NCBI GenBank assembly: GCA_902767315.1
Contig: CACXHB010000086.1
Span: 1-47,208, forward strand
Length of the DNA: 47,208 bases
Direction of reading: 5' to 3'
DNA from: an uncultured Eubacteriales bacterium
GTDB taxonomy: Bacteria; Bacillota; Clostridia; Christensenellales; Aristaeellaceae
Positions 34,201 through 42,645 of the stretch are shown here, in pieces. A program made the position numbers and the translations under genes. The notes below the pieces were generated by a model. The model saw nothing but the letters and a program-made list of their open reading frames with translations. It was not told where the DNA came from and made no database searches. Numbering within the stretch: the first letter of the stretch is position 1; each line of letters opens with the position of its first letter.

Positions 34201-34425
34201 GAATCAGAGTTGGCTAAATGGGTTTGGAAGGGCATCCGTACTCGAGACCATTCGCCAGACAAAACCAGGAGAGATGGCCTTACCAAAAATCGCAGGAATG
34301 CGCCATTGTCCATCCATCGTTTTGCCCTTCATACCCGTCTCAATGCGTTGCTGCAGTGATCTCCCGATCCGTGCCTGCAGCCGCTCTTCTGAGGACGCAT
34401 CATCAAATATGGTACGGAGGCGTAA
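34201..34425 (+). other. Leader of about 225 bases before the exporter gene
   Basis: Between the predicted transcript start and the first gene lies a long untranslated leader. Short open frames cross it (for example from 34274, after AGGAGAG), but none resembles a known protein. I see no classic riboswitch or terminator/antiterminator pair. The last bases hold the ACGGAGGCG ribosome site for the permease gene. Confidence 0.4.
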
Positions 34426-35874
34426 ATGGCAACACATACTACTCATCTCACCCGAAAGACTAAATGGCTGATTTATGCAGGAATAGGCTATTTGCTCGTT
34501 ATTCTATTATTTCGTTTTCTGGTGGCCGATGGATGGGGCAAAAAAAAGGTGCACACCGTTCCCGTTAATTTTCAATCCACGGTTGGTGAAGTTACCGACG
34601 GCGTTCCCCTGTGCCAGGAATTCATTGCAACCATGGATAAAGTTGACGCCGTTGCGATCGGCGCGGTGTTGATTGAGGACGAGCGCGCCGGTACGCTGAA
34701 CGTCGCCTTTCAAAAGCAGGAAGAGACGCTGTGGTCTACCGATATAGAAATCTCTTCCCTGACGGATTGGGCCATGAATACAATTTCCGTTACTCCCAGC
34801 ATCCAATTGGAGCGCGGAGAGTTATATACATTGCGTCTGACTGTGACGGGAGGACGCGTTACCTTTACTTATGGTACAACGATGTCCGCCGGAAAATACG
34901 ACGTCCCGGTTCCCCTCGACGGCAAACTTACCCTGGGGGATACGGAAATTCCCGGCGTGTTGATTACTCAGCTGGACGGTGCGTGTGTCTATCAGGCGCT
35001 GAAATGGTATTGGCCTGTAACCATCGGTTTGGGCCTTATCGCTGCGGCGATTGCATGTTATGCCGTCAAACGCAGAAACAGCGGCCGCCTTTGTCGGCTG
35101 AATGTACTGGTGGATCTTGTGCTGCGTTATCGCTATATGCTCAAGCAATTGGTAATTCGCGATTTCGTCGTAAAATATAAAGCCTCTTTCCTGGGCGTCC
35201 TGTGGAGCTTTCTCAACCCGCTCTTCACGATGCTTGTTTACCTGTTTGTTTTTTCCACACTGTTTCAAAGCAGCATCGCCCATTTCCCGGTATATCTGAT
35301 CTGCGGTATTGTAATGTTTAGCCATTTTTCCGAAGCAACGGCGTTGGGGCTAAATTCCATCATTGCAAACAGCACCCTCATTACCAAAATATACATTCCC
35401 AAATACATCTTCCCCATTTCGAAGGTGCTTTCTGCAACCATTAATCTGTTGATTTCTCTGATTCCGCTCATCGGCGTAAGTCTCATCAACGGCGTTGTTC
35501 TTTCCAAAGCGCTTTTGCTTTTTCCGTATGTATTGGTCTGTCAAATCATGCTTTGCACCGGCGTCGCGCTGATGCTTGCTACCAGCATGGTCTTTTTCCG
35601 TGACACCCAATTTCTCTGGTCTGTCGTTATCACAATGCTGAATTTTCTTACCCCGGTGTTCTATCCTGCGGACATTATTCCCACGCAGTTCCAGACTCTG
35701 TATCAGCTCAATCCCATGTATCAGCTGATCACTTTTCTGCGCACCATTGTTCTCGACGGTGTCGCCCCTGAACCCCGGGCGTTTCTGTTCTGTCTTCTGG
35801 GAGGACTGATTCCTTTGATCCTTGGATTTGTTCTCTTCCGCAAATACCAGGATAAATTCGTCCTCTATCTATAA
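34426..35874 (+). CDS. wzm: ABC-2 polysaccharide export permease with extracytoplasmic N-domain
   Basis: The C-terminal half (about 225-482) is an ABC-2/TagG/Wzm-type permease: VIRDFVVKYKASFLGVLWSFLNPLF, six hydrophobic segments, NFLTPVFYPADIIP and YQLNPMYQLI. It should export an undecaprenyl-linked glycan with the adjacent ATPase. Uncommonly, the first 210 residues add a membrane helix (about 13-34), an extracytoplasmic beta-rich domain (about 35-190, with QEFIATMDKVDAVAIGAVL and LERGELYTLRLTVTGG) and a second helix (about 193-212). Classical Wzm/TagG proteins are about 260 residues; this one has 482. The gene heads the cluster behind an extended -10 promoter. Base composition is lower in GC than the genes to its left. 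Confidence 0.88.
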   Translation: MATHTTHLTRKTKWLIYAGIGYLLVILLFRFLVADGWGKKKVHTVPVNFQSTVGEVTDGVPLCQEFIATMDKVDAVAIGAVLIEDERAGTLNVAFQKQEETLWSTDIEISSLTDWAMNTISVTPSIQLERGELYTLRLTVTGGRVTFTYGTTMSAGKYDVPVPLDGKLTLGDTEIPGVLITQLDGACVYQALKWYWPVTIGLGLIAAAIACYAVKRRNSGRLCRLNVLVDLVLRYRYMLKQLVIRDFVVKYKASFLGVLWSFLNPLFTMLVYLFVFSTLFQSSIAHFPVYLICGIVMFSHFSEATALGLNSIIANSTLITKIYIPKYIFPISKVLSATINLLISLIPLIGVSLINGVVLSKALLLFPYVLVCQIMLCTGVALMLATSMVFFRDTQFLWSVVITMLNFLTPVFYPADIIPTQFQTLYQLNPMYQLITFLRTIVLDGVAPEPRAFLFCLLGGLIPLILGFVLFRKYQDKFVLYL

Positions 35875-35901
35875 AAGCGATTGTGAAAAGGAAGGAACCC
35901 C

Positions 35902-36636
35902 ATGAACGAAATCATTCGCCTCGAACACGTCAGTATGGCGTTTCGCATGGATTTAAATCGAACCACCAGTCTGAAAGAATGGATGGTTACTCTGCTAAAA
36001 GGGCAGCATCGCCACAAAGATTTTTTCGCGCTGAATGACGTCAGCTTCAGTGTTCAGCGCGGCGATGTTGTAGGGCTGATTGGGCATAACGGCTCCGGAA
36101 AAAGCACCGTTTTGAAAATCATCTCCGGAATCTATAAGCCCACGCAGGGGAAAGTGACCGTTGACGGCCATATAGCGCCCATGCTGGAATTAGGTAGCGG
36201 CTTTGACTATGAATTGAGCGGTGATAAGAATATCTTCCTGAACGGCGCGATCCTGGGCTTTAACGAAAAATTTCTTCAGGAAAAGCACGATGAGATCGTG
36301 GCTTTTTCGGAGCTTGACGATTTTATCAACATGCCCCTTAAGACCTATTCCTCCGGCATGTTAATGCGTCTGGCTTTTTCCATCGCTACGATTATCGAGC
36401 CCGAAATCCTGATCGTCGACGAAATCCTTTCTGTCGGCGACGCGCACTTTCAAAAAAAGAGTCGGGAGCGTATGCGTCAATTGATGGAAGGCGGAACCAC
36501 GGTACTGTTCGTTTCGCATGATATTACCGAAATCCGGAAGATGTGCAGCTCTGTACTCTGGCTGGATCACGGCAAAATACAGATGTACGGCGACGCCGTT
36601 GCCGTGTGCGATGCTTATCAGGCCGCTATGATCTGA
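35902..36636 (+). CDS. wzt: ABC polysaccharide exporter ATPase, short Wzt/TagH type
   Basis: This 244-residue nucleotide-binding protein has Walker A GHNGSGKST (61-69), the Q/E-loop region MLELGSGFDYELSGDKN typical of polysaccharide and teichoic-acid exporters, signature YSSGM (149-153) and Walker B ILIVDE (169-174). It ends soon after the H-loop (FVSHD) and so lacks the C-terminal glycan-binding domain of O9a-type Wzt. Export is therefore probably independent of a terminal-sugar cap. GGAAGGAA lies before the ATG, 27 bases after the permease gene. Confidence 0.92.
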   Translation: MNEIIRLEHVSMAFRMDLNRTTSLKEWMVTLLKGQHRHKDFFALNDVSFSVQRGDVVGLIGHNGSGKSTVLKIISGIYKPTQGKVTVDGHIAPMLELGSGFDYELSGDKNIFLNGAILGFNEKFLQEKHDEIVAFSELDDFINMPLKTYSSGMLMRLAFSIATIIEPEILIVDEILSVGDAHFQKKSRERMRQLMEGGTTVLFVSHDITEIRKMCSSVLWLDHGKIQMYGDAVAVCDAYQAAMI

Positions 36637-36673
36637 CTTTTTCAACGCTCTCAATACCAAGGAGGAGATTTAC

Positions 36674-37675
36674 ATGGCATCAATCAATGCTTCTGCACCC
36701 AGGGTTTCTGTGGTTGTTCCCGTATACAATGCAGAAAAATTTCTGGAAGAATGTCTGGATAGCATTTTGAAGCAAACCTTTCAGGATTTCGAGGTCATCT
36801 GCGTCAACGACGGCTCCAACGATGGGAGCGCCGCCCTGTTGGCGTCGTACGCCGCGATGGATCCCCGGCTGCGGGTCCTCACTCAGGAAAACGCGGGATT
36901 AAGCTGTGCGCGCAACGCCGGCATGGCCGTCGCCAGAGGCCAGTATCTCTGGTTCATAGATAGCGACGATTTCGTAGCGCCGGAGTCCCTTGAAATGCTG
37001 GTAAAGCGGATGGAAGAAACCGCGGCGGATATTGTGATCTGCAACATGCTGCTGTACTTTCATGATACAAAAACCTATGCCGGTTTCCGGGATGAAGTGT
37101 TTTATTATCATCTGAAAACGCGCGTTTTCTCTCTGGAAGAAGAGCCGCAGATCATCAGCTGCGTCGCCGCGTGGGACCGGCTGTTTAACAGACAGTTCCT
37201 TGTGGACAATGGTTTTACCTTTCCGCCAAAAATGTTCTATGAGGACGCCCTTTTCACGGTCCAGACGCTGCTGAAGGCCCGGCGTATTGCGTTGATTCCA
37301 GATCATCTGTACTACTATCGAAAAAACGCCGGCAATTCTATTACGGATAACGAGGCGCGTAGTCAGCTGCATCGTCAGAATTTTATTGCGATCCAGACCG
37401 CGTCGCATGAAGCGCTTCAGCATGCAAAGGTCAGCGATTCGGTATGGCGGTATCATCTGGAACTGATCCTTGCGCAGGTTCGTATGCATCTGGGGAACTG
37501 TTCCACGCCGGAAGAATTTGACGCTTTTTTCAAACAAGCGCAGGGTCTCATGAATTTCCACGAATACCAGGCGCTGCAGGCAAGCAGCCGTCAGGACATT
37601 CTGGATTTTGCGGCGGCATTGCATCAAAAGGACGCTGCGAAGGCGGCGAAATTACTCGGCATATGCTTTTCGTGA
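36674..37675 (+). CDS. Family 2 glycosyltransferase
   Basis: The 333-residue cytoplasmic GT-A enzyme begins VSVVVPVYNAEKFLEECLDSIL, has FEVICVNDGSNDGS, the metal-binding D-x-D region WFIDSDDF (96-99) and a base-carrying FYEDALF segment near 187. It should transfer a hexose from a nucleotide sugar to the growing lipid-linked glycan; donor and linkage are not predictable. AAGGAGGAG precedes the ATG. It follows the exporter ATPase by 37 bases. Confidence 0.92.
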   Translation: MASINASAPRVSVVVPVYNAEKFLEECLDSILKQTFQDFEVICVNDGSNDGSAALLASYAAMDPRLRVLTQENAGLSCARNAGMAVARGQYLWFIDSDDFVAPESLEMLVKRMEETAADIVICNMLLYFHDTKTYAGFRDEVFYYHLKTRVFSLEEEPQIISCVAAWDRLFNRQFLVDNGFTFPPKMFYEDALFTVQTLLKARRIALIPDHLYYYRKNAGNSITDNEARSQLHRQNFIAIQTASHEALQHAKVSDSVWRYHLELILAQVRMHLGNCSTPEEFDAFFKQAQGLMNFHEYQALQASSRQDILDFAAALHQKDAAKAAKLLGICFS

Positions 37676-37690
37676 AAAGGAGGGATTAAC

Positions 37691-39628
37691 GTGGGTAAAA
37701 ACGTTAAAATATTCGTCTCCCAACGAATCGACCTGGATAGCGTCAGAATTGAGAACGACGTATTTCTGCCGGTTCGCTGCGGCGCGGTTTTCGATAAAAC
37801 CAATTCTCAGGTTTGCGGCGATAACACCGGAGAGAACATTTCCAATAAGCGCGAAAGCTATTGCGAGCTGACCGTGCAATATTGGGCCTGGAAAAATATC
37901 AACGCGGACTATTACGGCATTGCGCATTATCGCCGGTTTCTTTCCTTTGCTCCGAAAAAAACGGAAGCGCTACTTGACAACTGGTCTCTGTGCAATCTGC
38001 CCAGTCTTTCGCAAAAGTATATCGACGCCAATAATCTTTCAAATCCCTCCGTCATTCAGGATCTGGTCTCGCAATATGATCTGGTGACCATGATCCCTGT
38101 AGATCTGGACAAGGTGAATCGTCAGTCCGTCTATGACCAGTATAAAACAGACGGCTGCAAACTGCATGCGAAAGATCTGGACGTCATGCTGGAAATCATT
38201 CAGGAGCGCTTTCCTGAATACTATGACGCCGCCAGGCAATACCTTTTCCATAGCCGCAAGATGTATATGTGCAACATCTTCATTATGAAGAAGGAATTGT
38301 TTCAGCCGTATTGCCAGTGGCTGTTTGAAATTCTGGCTGAATTTGAAAAACGTGTGGACATGAGCCATTATTCTACCGAGGCGTTCCGTACGCCCGGCCA
38401 TTTGGGCGAACGGCTTTTCGGCATTTATTACACCTGGCTGAAGCAGCAGGGTCCGCTGAAGGCGCTGGAACTCCCGCTGTTGTGCTTCAGAAATACGGAT
38501 CGCGAGGAGGCGATCGCTCCCGCTTTTGATGGGGAAAACGTGCCCATCGTTTTCTCCTGCAGCAACGCCTACGCGCCCCATTGCGCGGTGACGCTTCAGT
38601 CTCTGGCGGATACTGTGTCTTCTGCGCGTAAATATGATCTTTTCATATTCACCCTGGAGCTTACCGCCCTCAATAAGCGCCTTTTGAAAAGCGCCGTTGC
38701 CGAAAAGAGCAATATCTCTCTACGATTTATTGACGTTTCCTCATTCTTTGAGGGCCGTCACTTGTATGAATCCCCGACAATCAGCAGGGAAACGTATTTT
38801 CGCTTCACCATTCCCGAACTGCTTTCCTGCTACAAAAAGGCGCTGTTTCTGGACTCCGACATTATCATCCGCCGGGATGTAGCGGACCTGTTTGATACCG
38901 ATATCGGAGAAAACTGGCTGGGTGCCTGTATTGACGTGTGTGAATCCGGCTCCGTAAACGGATTCAGCCCGGAGTCTGCGCAGTACGTTCAGGAAAAAAT
39001 GCGGCTGAAAGATCCCTGCAAAGAGTTTAACGCGGGAATCCTGGTGATGAATCTGGAAGCGCTGCGGCAAAATCTGACCACTCGTTACATGATCGAATTT
39101 GCCGAAATTGGCGCATTCCGCTTCCAGGATCAGGATGTGCTGAACATCCTGTGTGAAGACCACATTTACTGGCTGGCCCCGGCCTGGAACTATGCGGCCG
39201 ATCCTGAGGACAGTTTCCGCGGCTGGGTTACTTCCTATGCGCCCAAAGATATCTATGCGGCCTACGTGCGCGCAGGGAAAAATCCGTATATTCTCCATTA
39301 TGCCGGAAACGAGAAGCCCTGGTGGCATCCGGAATTCAAGTGGGCCGACGCCTATTGGGCCGTCGCCCGGCGCACGCCTTACTACGAACAGCTGCTGCTG
39401 AGTCTGACCCTCTCGCGCACGCCCGCGCCGACCCCCACGGCTGCCGCCCCCGTCGAATTTGTCCGCCGCCCCAGCGCGTTGCTCAGTTTGGCGAATAAAC
39501 TGGCGCCAGAAGGCTCTCGTCGCCGCCAACTGCCTCGGAAACTGGCGGATCGCTTTTTCCCCGTTGGCACACGTCGCCGCGCTCTGCTGAAGCGAATGCT
39601 TCCCTTCCTGGTACGGCGGCCTGTATAA
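37691..39628 (+). CDS. DUF4422-GT8 bifunctional glycosyltransferase
   Basis: The 645-residue protein fuses two glycosyltransferase-type modules. The N-terminal DUF4422 domain (about 5-255) shows LTVQYWAWKNINADYYGIAHYRRFLSF and MYMCNIFIMKK. The GT8 domain (about 283-560) has the opening VPIVFSCSNAYAPHCAVTLQSL, the DxD motif LDSDIII near 388-390, FNAGILVMNL and ILHYAGNEKPW. A basic, proline- and arginine-rich tail (about 575-645) may bind the membrane. It probably adds two sugars, or one with an accessory module. The start is a GTG after AAAGGAGGG (37677 onward). The acyltransferase gene follows after 24 bases. Confidence 0.88.
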   Translation: MGKNVKIFVSQRIDLDSVRIENDVFLPVRCGAVFDKTNSQVCGDNTGENISNKRESYCELTVQYWAWKNINADYYGIAHYRRFLSFAPKKTEALLDNWSLCNLPSLSQKYIDANNLSNPSVIQDLVSQYDLVTMIPVDLDKVNRQSVYDQYKTDGCKLHAKDLDVMLEIIQERFPEYYDAARQYLFHSRKMYMCNIFIMKKELFQPYCQWLFEILAEFEKRVDMSHYSTEAFRTPGHLGERLFGIYYTWLKQQGPLKALELPLLCFRNTDREEAIAPAFDGENVPIVFSCSNAYAPHCAVTLQSLADTVSSARKYDLFIFTLELTALNKRLLKSAVAEKSNISLRFIDVSSFFEGRHLYESPTISRETYFRFTIPELLSCYKKALFLDSDIIIRRDVADLFDTDIGENWLGACIDVCESGSVNGFSPESAQYVQEKMRLKDPCKEFNAGILVMNLEALRQNLTTRYMIEFAEIGAFRFQDQDVLNILCEDHIYWLAPAWNYAADPEDSFRGWVTSYAPKDIYAAYVRAGKNPYILHYAGNEKPWWHPEFKWADAYWAVARRTPYYEQLLLSLTLSRTPAPTPTAAAPVEFVRRPSALLSLANKLAPEGSRRRQLPRKLADRFFPVGTRRRALLKRMLPFLVRRPV

Positions 39629-39652
39629 GTAAGCTGGAGGAGTCTGGTGTAA

Positions 39653-40804
39653 ATGAATCGCACAACATCGCACGATCTGTCGTCCAGCTCCCGCTTTGGG
39701 TTCTGTGATCTTCTGCGCGCCCTTGCCTGTCTGATGGTGTTCTGGGATCAAAACGGTCCGATGCGTTTCCCGGACTGGCGCGGAACCCAGTTAGTGCGCA
39801 CCTACATCTGCAACCCGCTAGGGGTCATAGAAGATTTCGGAAACATGGGAGTCATGCTGTTTTTCCTGATTTCCGGCTTTCTGTTCGCGTTTAGCCTGGA
39901 AAAGTCCAAGCAGCTTGTACCCATGCTTCTTAAGCGCTTGATCCGAATTCTGGTCCCTTTGATGGCGATAACCGTCGTTTTCTATGGGGTTCAGGCCGTT
40001 TATGGGTTCATGATCGGGGCTCCTACTTATTTTGCTCAGTTTGGCTTTGGGGATTGGTTCCAAAGCGCGACGCTGCTCAGCTACTTCCTCAGTCATCCGG
40101 ACGCCATCTATGGCGTCACCTGGTTTCTCGTCCCTCTGATTGTGTTTCAGCTGTTGGGTACGCTGAGCTATGGACTGATGCGGCGCAGGGAATTGCCCTG
40201 CTGCCTGCTCATGACAGTCGGCTTCATGGCGCTGTTCTGGGCCGTCGGGCGCTTCCCCGGATGCTTCGGGATTCTATCCTATTTGCAATACCTCCCTGTA
40301 TTGCTGTCGGGCTGCATTCTTTACTGGTATCGCAGGGAATGCTTTTCTCGAAAATCTGCCGGTATGCTGCTGGCGCTGACGTTCACAGTCTTTCTGGCGC
40401 TGTGCCGTCGGTGTTCTCCCGATCGTTTCTCCGTTCCAGAGTCGATCCCGCTGCAGTTTTTCTGGGGCGCGGCGATTTTTATCATCGTCATGCTGTTGGA
40501 CGCTCAAAAGCCCTTCTCAGTGCCAGGATCCGTGCTGCTGCTGGCCCGCATCAGCTTCGGCGTCTATCTGGGCCAGATGACCTTTGGCGCTTTGGCCCTG
40601 GACGCCGCCCTGAGGCTATGGCCGGCTATCCCTTTGGGGCTGGCTATTCTCGTCAGTTTTCTACTGACAATTCTGATTGCGGCGGCGTTTCATCAATGGA
40701 TCGAAAAACCACTTGGCGCCTTCCTCGCTTCTTGCCAGAAAGCGCGTCGTTATGAACAGAATACTTCGTCTCCGGGCGAATTGAGAAAGAAGGTTTCACA
40801 ATGA
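39653..40804 (+). CDS. Acyltransferase-3 family membrane protein
   Basis: The 383-residue polytopic protein matches acyltransferase-3 (OafA-like) enzymes that put acyl, often acetyl, groups on exported glycans. It has GFCDLLRALACLMVFW at the first helix, FGNMGVMLFFLISGFLFAFSL, VPLMAITVVFYG and a final helix ending FHQWIEKPLG. The usual arginine is present (R22), but the His expected about 11 residues later (as in RAxxxLxVxxxH) is not; the segment reads VFWDQNG. So activity is uncertain. TGGAGGAG lies upstream. The stop overlaps the rfbF start (ATGA at 40801-40804). Confidence 0.82.
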   Translation: MNRTTSHDLSSSSRFGFCDLLRALACLMVFWDQNGPMRFPDWRGTQLVRTYICNPLGVIEDFGNMGVMLFFLISGFLFAFSLEKSKQLVPMLLKRLIRILVPLMAITVVFYGVQAVYGFMIGAPTYFAQFGFGDWFQSATLLSYFLSHPDAIYGVTWFLVPLIVFQLLGTLSYGLMRRRELPCCLLMTVGFMALFWAVGRFPGCFGILSYLQYLPVLLSGCILYWYRRECFSRKSAGMLLALTFTVFLALCRRCSPDRFSVPESIPLQFFWGAAIFIIVMLLDAQKPFSVPGSVLLLARISFGVYLGQMTFGALALDAALRLWPAIPLGLAILVSFLLTILIAAAFHQWIEKPLGAFLASCQKARRYEQNTSSPGELRKKVSQ

Positions 40805-41577
40805 AGGTTGTCATTCTGGCGGGAGGCTTTGGCACTCGCATTTCGGAAGAAAGTCATCTTAAGCCCAAACCGATGATCGAGATCGGTGGAGATCCCATCC
40901 TGTGGCATATCATGAAATGTTACTCCTACTATGGCTATAACGACTTCATCATCTGCTGCGGATACAAAGCGAGCGTTATCAAGGAATACTTTGCCAATTA
41001 TTACCTCTACCGCAGCAACGTGACGTATGATTTTGCCAGCGGCAACGCCGTAACCATTCACAACAGCTTCGCAGAACCCTGGCGGGTATCGGTAATCGAT
41101 ACGGGGCTGAACACTATGACCGGCGGCCGCGTAAAGCGCGTGCAGGAGCTGATCGGGAACGAGTCGTTCATGGTTACCTATGGCGACGGCGTATGCGACA
41201 TCAACCTGAACGAGCTGGAAAAATTTCATCGCGAAAATCACACCATCGCCACCCTCACGGCCGTACAGCCCGGCGGACGCTTTGGCATGTTGGATCTGAA
41301 CGAGGATACCGGTGCGATTCGCACCTTTGCCGAAAAACGCCTGGAAGACGGCGGCTGGATTAACGGCGGGTTCATGGTGTTCGAGCCTGCAATCTTCGAT
41401 TACATCCAGGGCGACGACACCGTATTGGAACGCTATCCGTTGGAAAAACTGGCGCAGGAGGGACAATTGAACGCCTTCCGTCACAGCGGCTACTGGCAGT
41501 GCATGGACACGCTGCGCGATAAACAGACGCTTGAAAAACTGCTGGCGAATCATCAGGCGCCCTGGAAGGTATGGTGA
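40801..41577 (+). CDS. rfbF: Glucose-1-phosphate cytidylyltransferase
   Basis: RfbF (DdhA) makes CDP-glucose from glucose-1-phosphate and CTP, the first step of CDP-linked deoxysugar synthesis. The 258-residue length is typical. Visible features are the nucleotide loop ILAGGFGTRISEESHLKPKPM (residues 5-25), HIMKCYSYYGYNDFIICCGYK, the metal aspartate in VTYGDGVCDI and the NGGFMVFEPAIFDYI block. It is translationally coupled to the acyltransferase gene and lies immediately before rfbG. Confidence 0.95.
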   Translation: MKVVILAGGFGTRISEESHLKPKPMIEIGGDPILWHIMKCYSYYGYNDFIICCGYKASVIKEYFANYYLYRSNVTYDFASGNAVTIHNSFAEPWRVSVIDTGLNTMTGGRVKRVQELIGNESFMVTYGDGVCDINLNELEKFHRENHTIATLTAVQPGGRFGMLDLNEDTGAIRTFAEKRLEDGGWINGGFMVFEPAIFDYIQGDDTVLERYPLEKLAQEGQLNAFRHSGYWQCMDTLRDKQTLEKLLANHQAPWKVW

Positions 41578-41582
41578 AAAAA

Positions 41583-42644
41583 ATGTTTGACAAAGCTTTT
41601 TATAAGGGAAAAACCGTATTCATTACCGGCGTCACCGGTTTTAAGGGTTCCTGGATGAGTCTGCTTCTGGCGAGAAACGGCGTGAATGTGGTCGGTTATG
41701 CGCTGAAGCCCCCTACAGATCCCAGTCTGTTCGATCTGTTGAAGCTTCAGGAAAAGATCACCTTTGTCGAAGGCGATATTCGCGATCTGGAAAAGCTGAA
41801 ATCCGCCGTCCAGTCCGCCCAGCCCGATATCGTGATTCATATGGCGGCCCAGCCTCTCGTTCGCGAAAGCTATTCGCAGCCGGTCTATACCTATGACGTA
41901 AACGTCATGGGGACTGTCAATATATTGGAATCCATCCGTTGCTGCAGTAGCGTCAAATCCTTTGTCAATGTAACCACCGATAAGGTCTACCGGAACAACG
42001 AATGGGAATGGGGCTATCGTGAAACAGACGTGCTGGACGGCTATGATCCCTATTCCAATTCAAAATCCTGCTCGGAACTGGTTACCAGTTCCTACAAAAA
42101 ATCCTTCTTCTCCAAAACAGACGTGCGCATCTCTACCTGTCGCGCAGGCAACGTCATTGGCGGAGGGGACTTTGCCGCCGATCGAATTATCCCAGACTGC
42201 GTTCGGGCCATGGAACGGGGAGACGAAATTATCGTGCGTAATCCCTACTCCATTCGCCCCTATCAGCATGTGCTGGAACCTGTCTGCGCCTATCTCATGG
42301 TAGCTCAGCGGCAGTATGAGGACGCGTCCCTGCAGGGAAATTATAACATCGGCCCTGATAACTGCGACTGCGTAACCACCGGAACGCTGGCAGACCTGTT
42401 CTGCAAATACTGGGGCGAGGAAGCGCATTGGATTAATCTCTCGCCGGAAGGCGCGCCGCACGAAGCCGGCCTTTTGAAGCTGGATTGCGCCCGTATTCAG
42501 CGCGTCATGAATTGGCGGCCTGTATGGCACATTGACGATGCAGTGAAAAAAGTCGTGGAGTGGAGCAAGGTATATCTGCGCCATGGAAACCTGGCAGAAG
42601 AAATGGATCGGCAAATCGACGCTTACATTGGCAAGGATAAGTAA
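41583..42644 (+). CDS. rfbG: CDP-glucose 4,6-dehydratase
   Basis: RfbG (DdhB) converts CDP-glucose to CDP-4-keto-6-deoxyglucose with bound NAD. The 353-residue SDR has the NAD loop FITGVTGFKGSW (13-24), MAAQPLVRESY, TDK (132-134) and the catalytic Y157-x3-K161 in YDPYSNSK, plus RAGNVIGGGDFAADRIIPD. The start at 41583 is chosen because MFDKAFYKGKTVFITG matches the family's usual N-terminus; an in-frame ATG at 41571 has its possible ribosome site only one base away. It overlaps no gene but lies 5 bases after rfbF. No rfbH (3-dehydrase) gene is present. Confidence 0.94.
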   Translation: MFDKAFYKGKTVFITGVTGFKGSWMSLLLARNGVNVVGYALKPPTDPSLFDLLKLQEKITFVEGDIRDLEKLKSAVQSAQPDIVIHMAAQPLVRESYSQPVYTYDVNVMGTVNILESIRCCSSVKSFVNVTTDKVYRNNEWEWGYRETDVLDGYDPYSNSKSCSELVTSSYKKSFFSKTDVRISTCRAGNVIGGGDFAADRIIPDCVRAMERGDEIIVRNPYSIRPYQHVLEPVCAYLMVAQRQYEDASLQGNYNIGPDNCDCVTTGTLADLFCKYWGEEAHWINLSPEGAPHEAGLLKLDCARIQRVMNWRPVWHIDDAVKKVVEWSKVYLRHGNLAEEMDRQIDAYIGKDK

Positions 42645-42645
42645 T

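Noticed and set aside
34148-34471. Short open frames in the leader before the exporter gene
   Set aside because: They have no recognisable protein sequence, overlap the next gene out of frame and show no conserved features, so no leader peptide is called.
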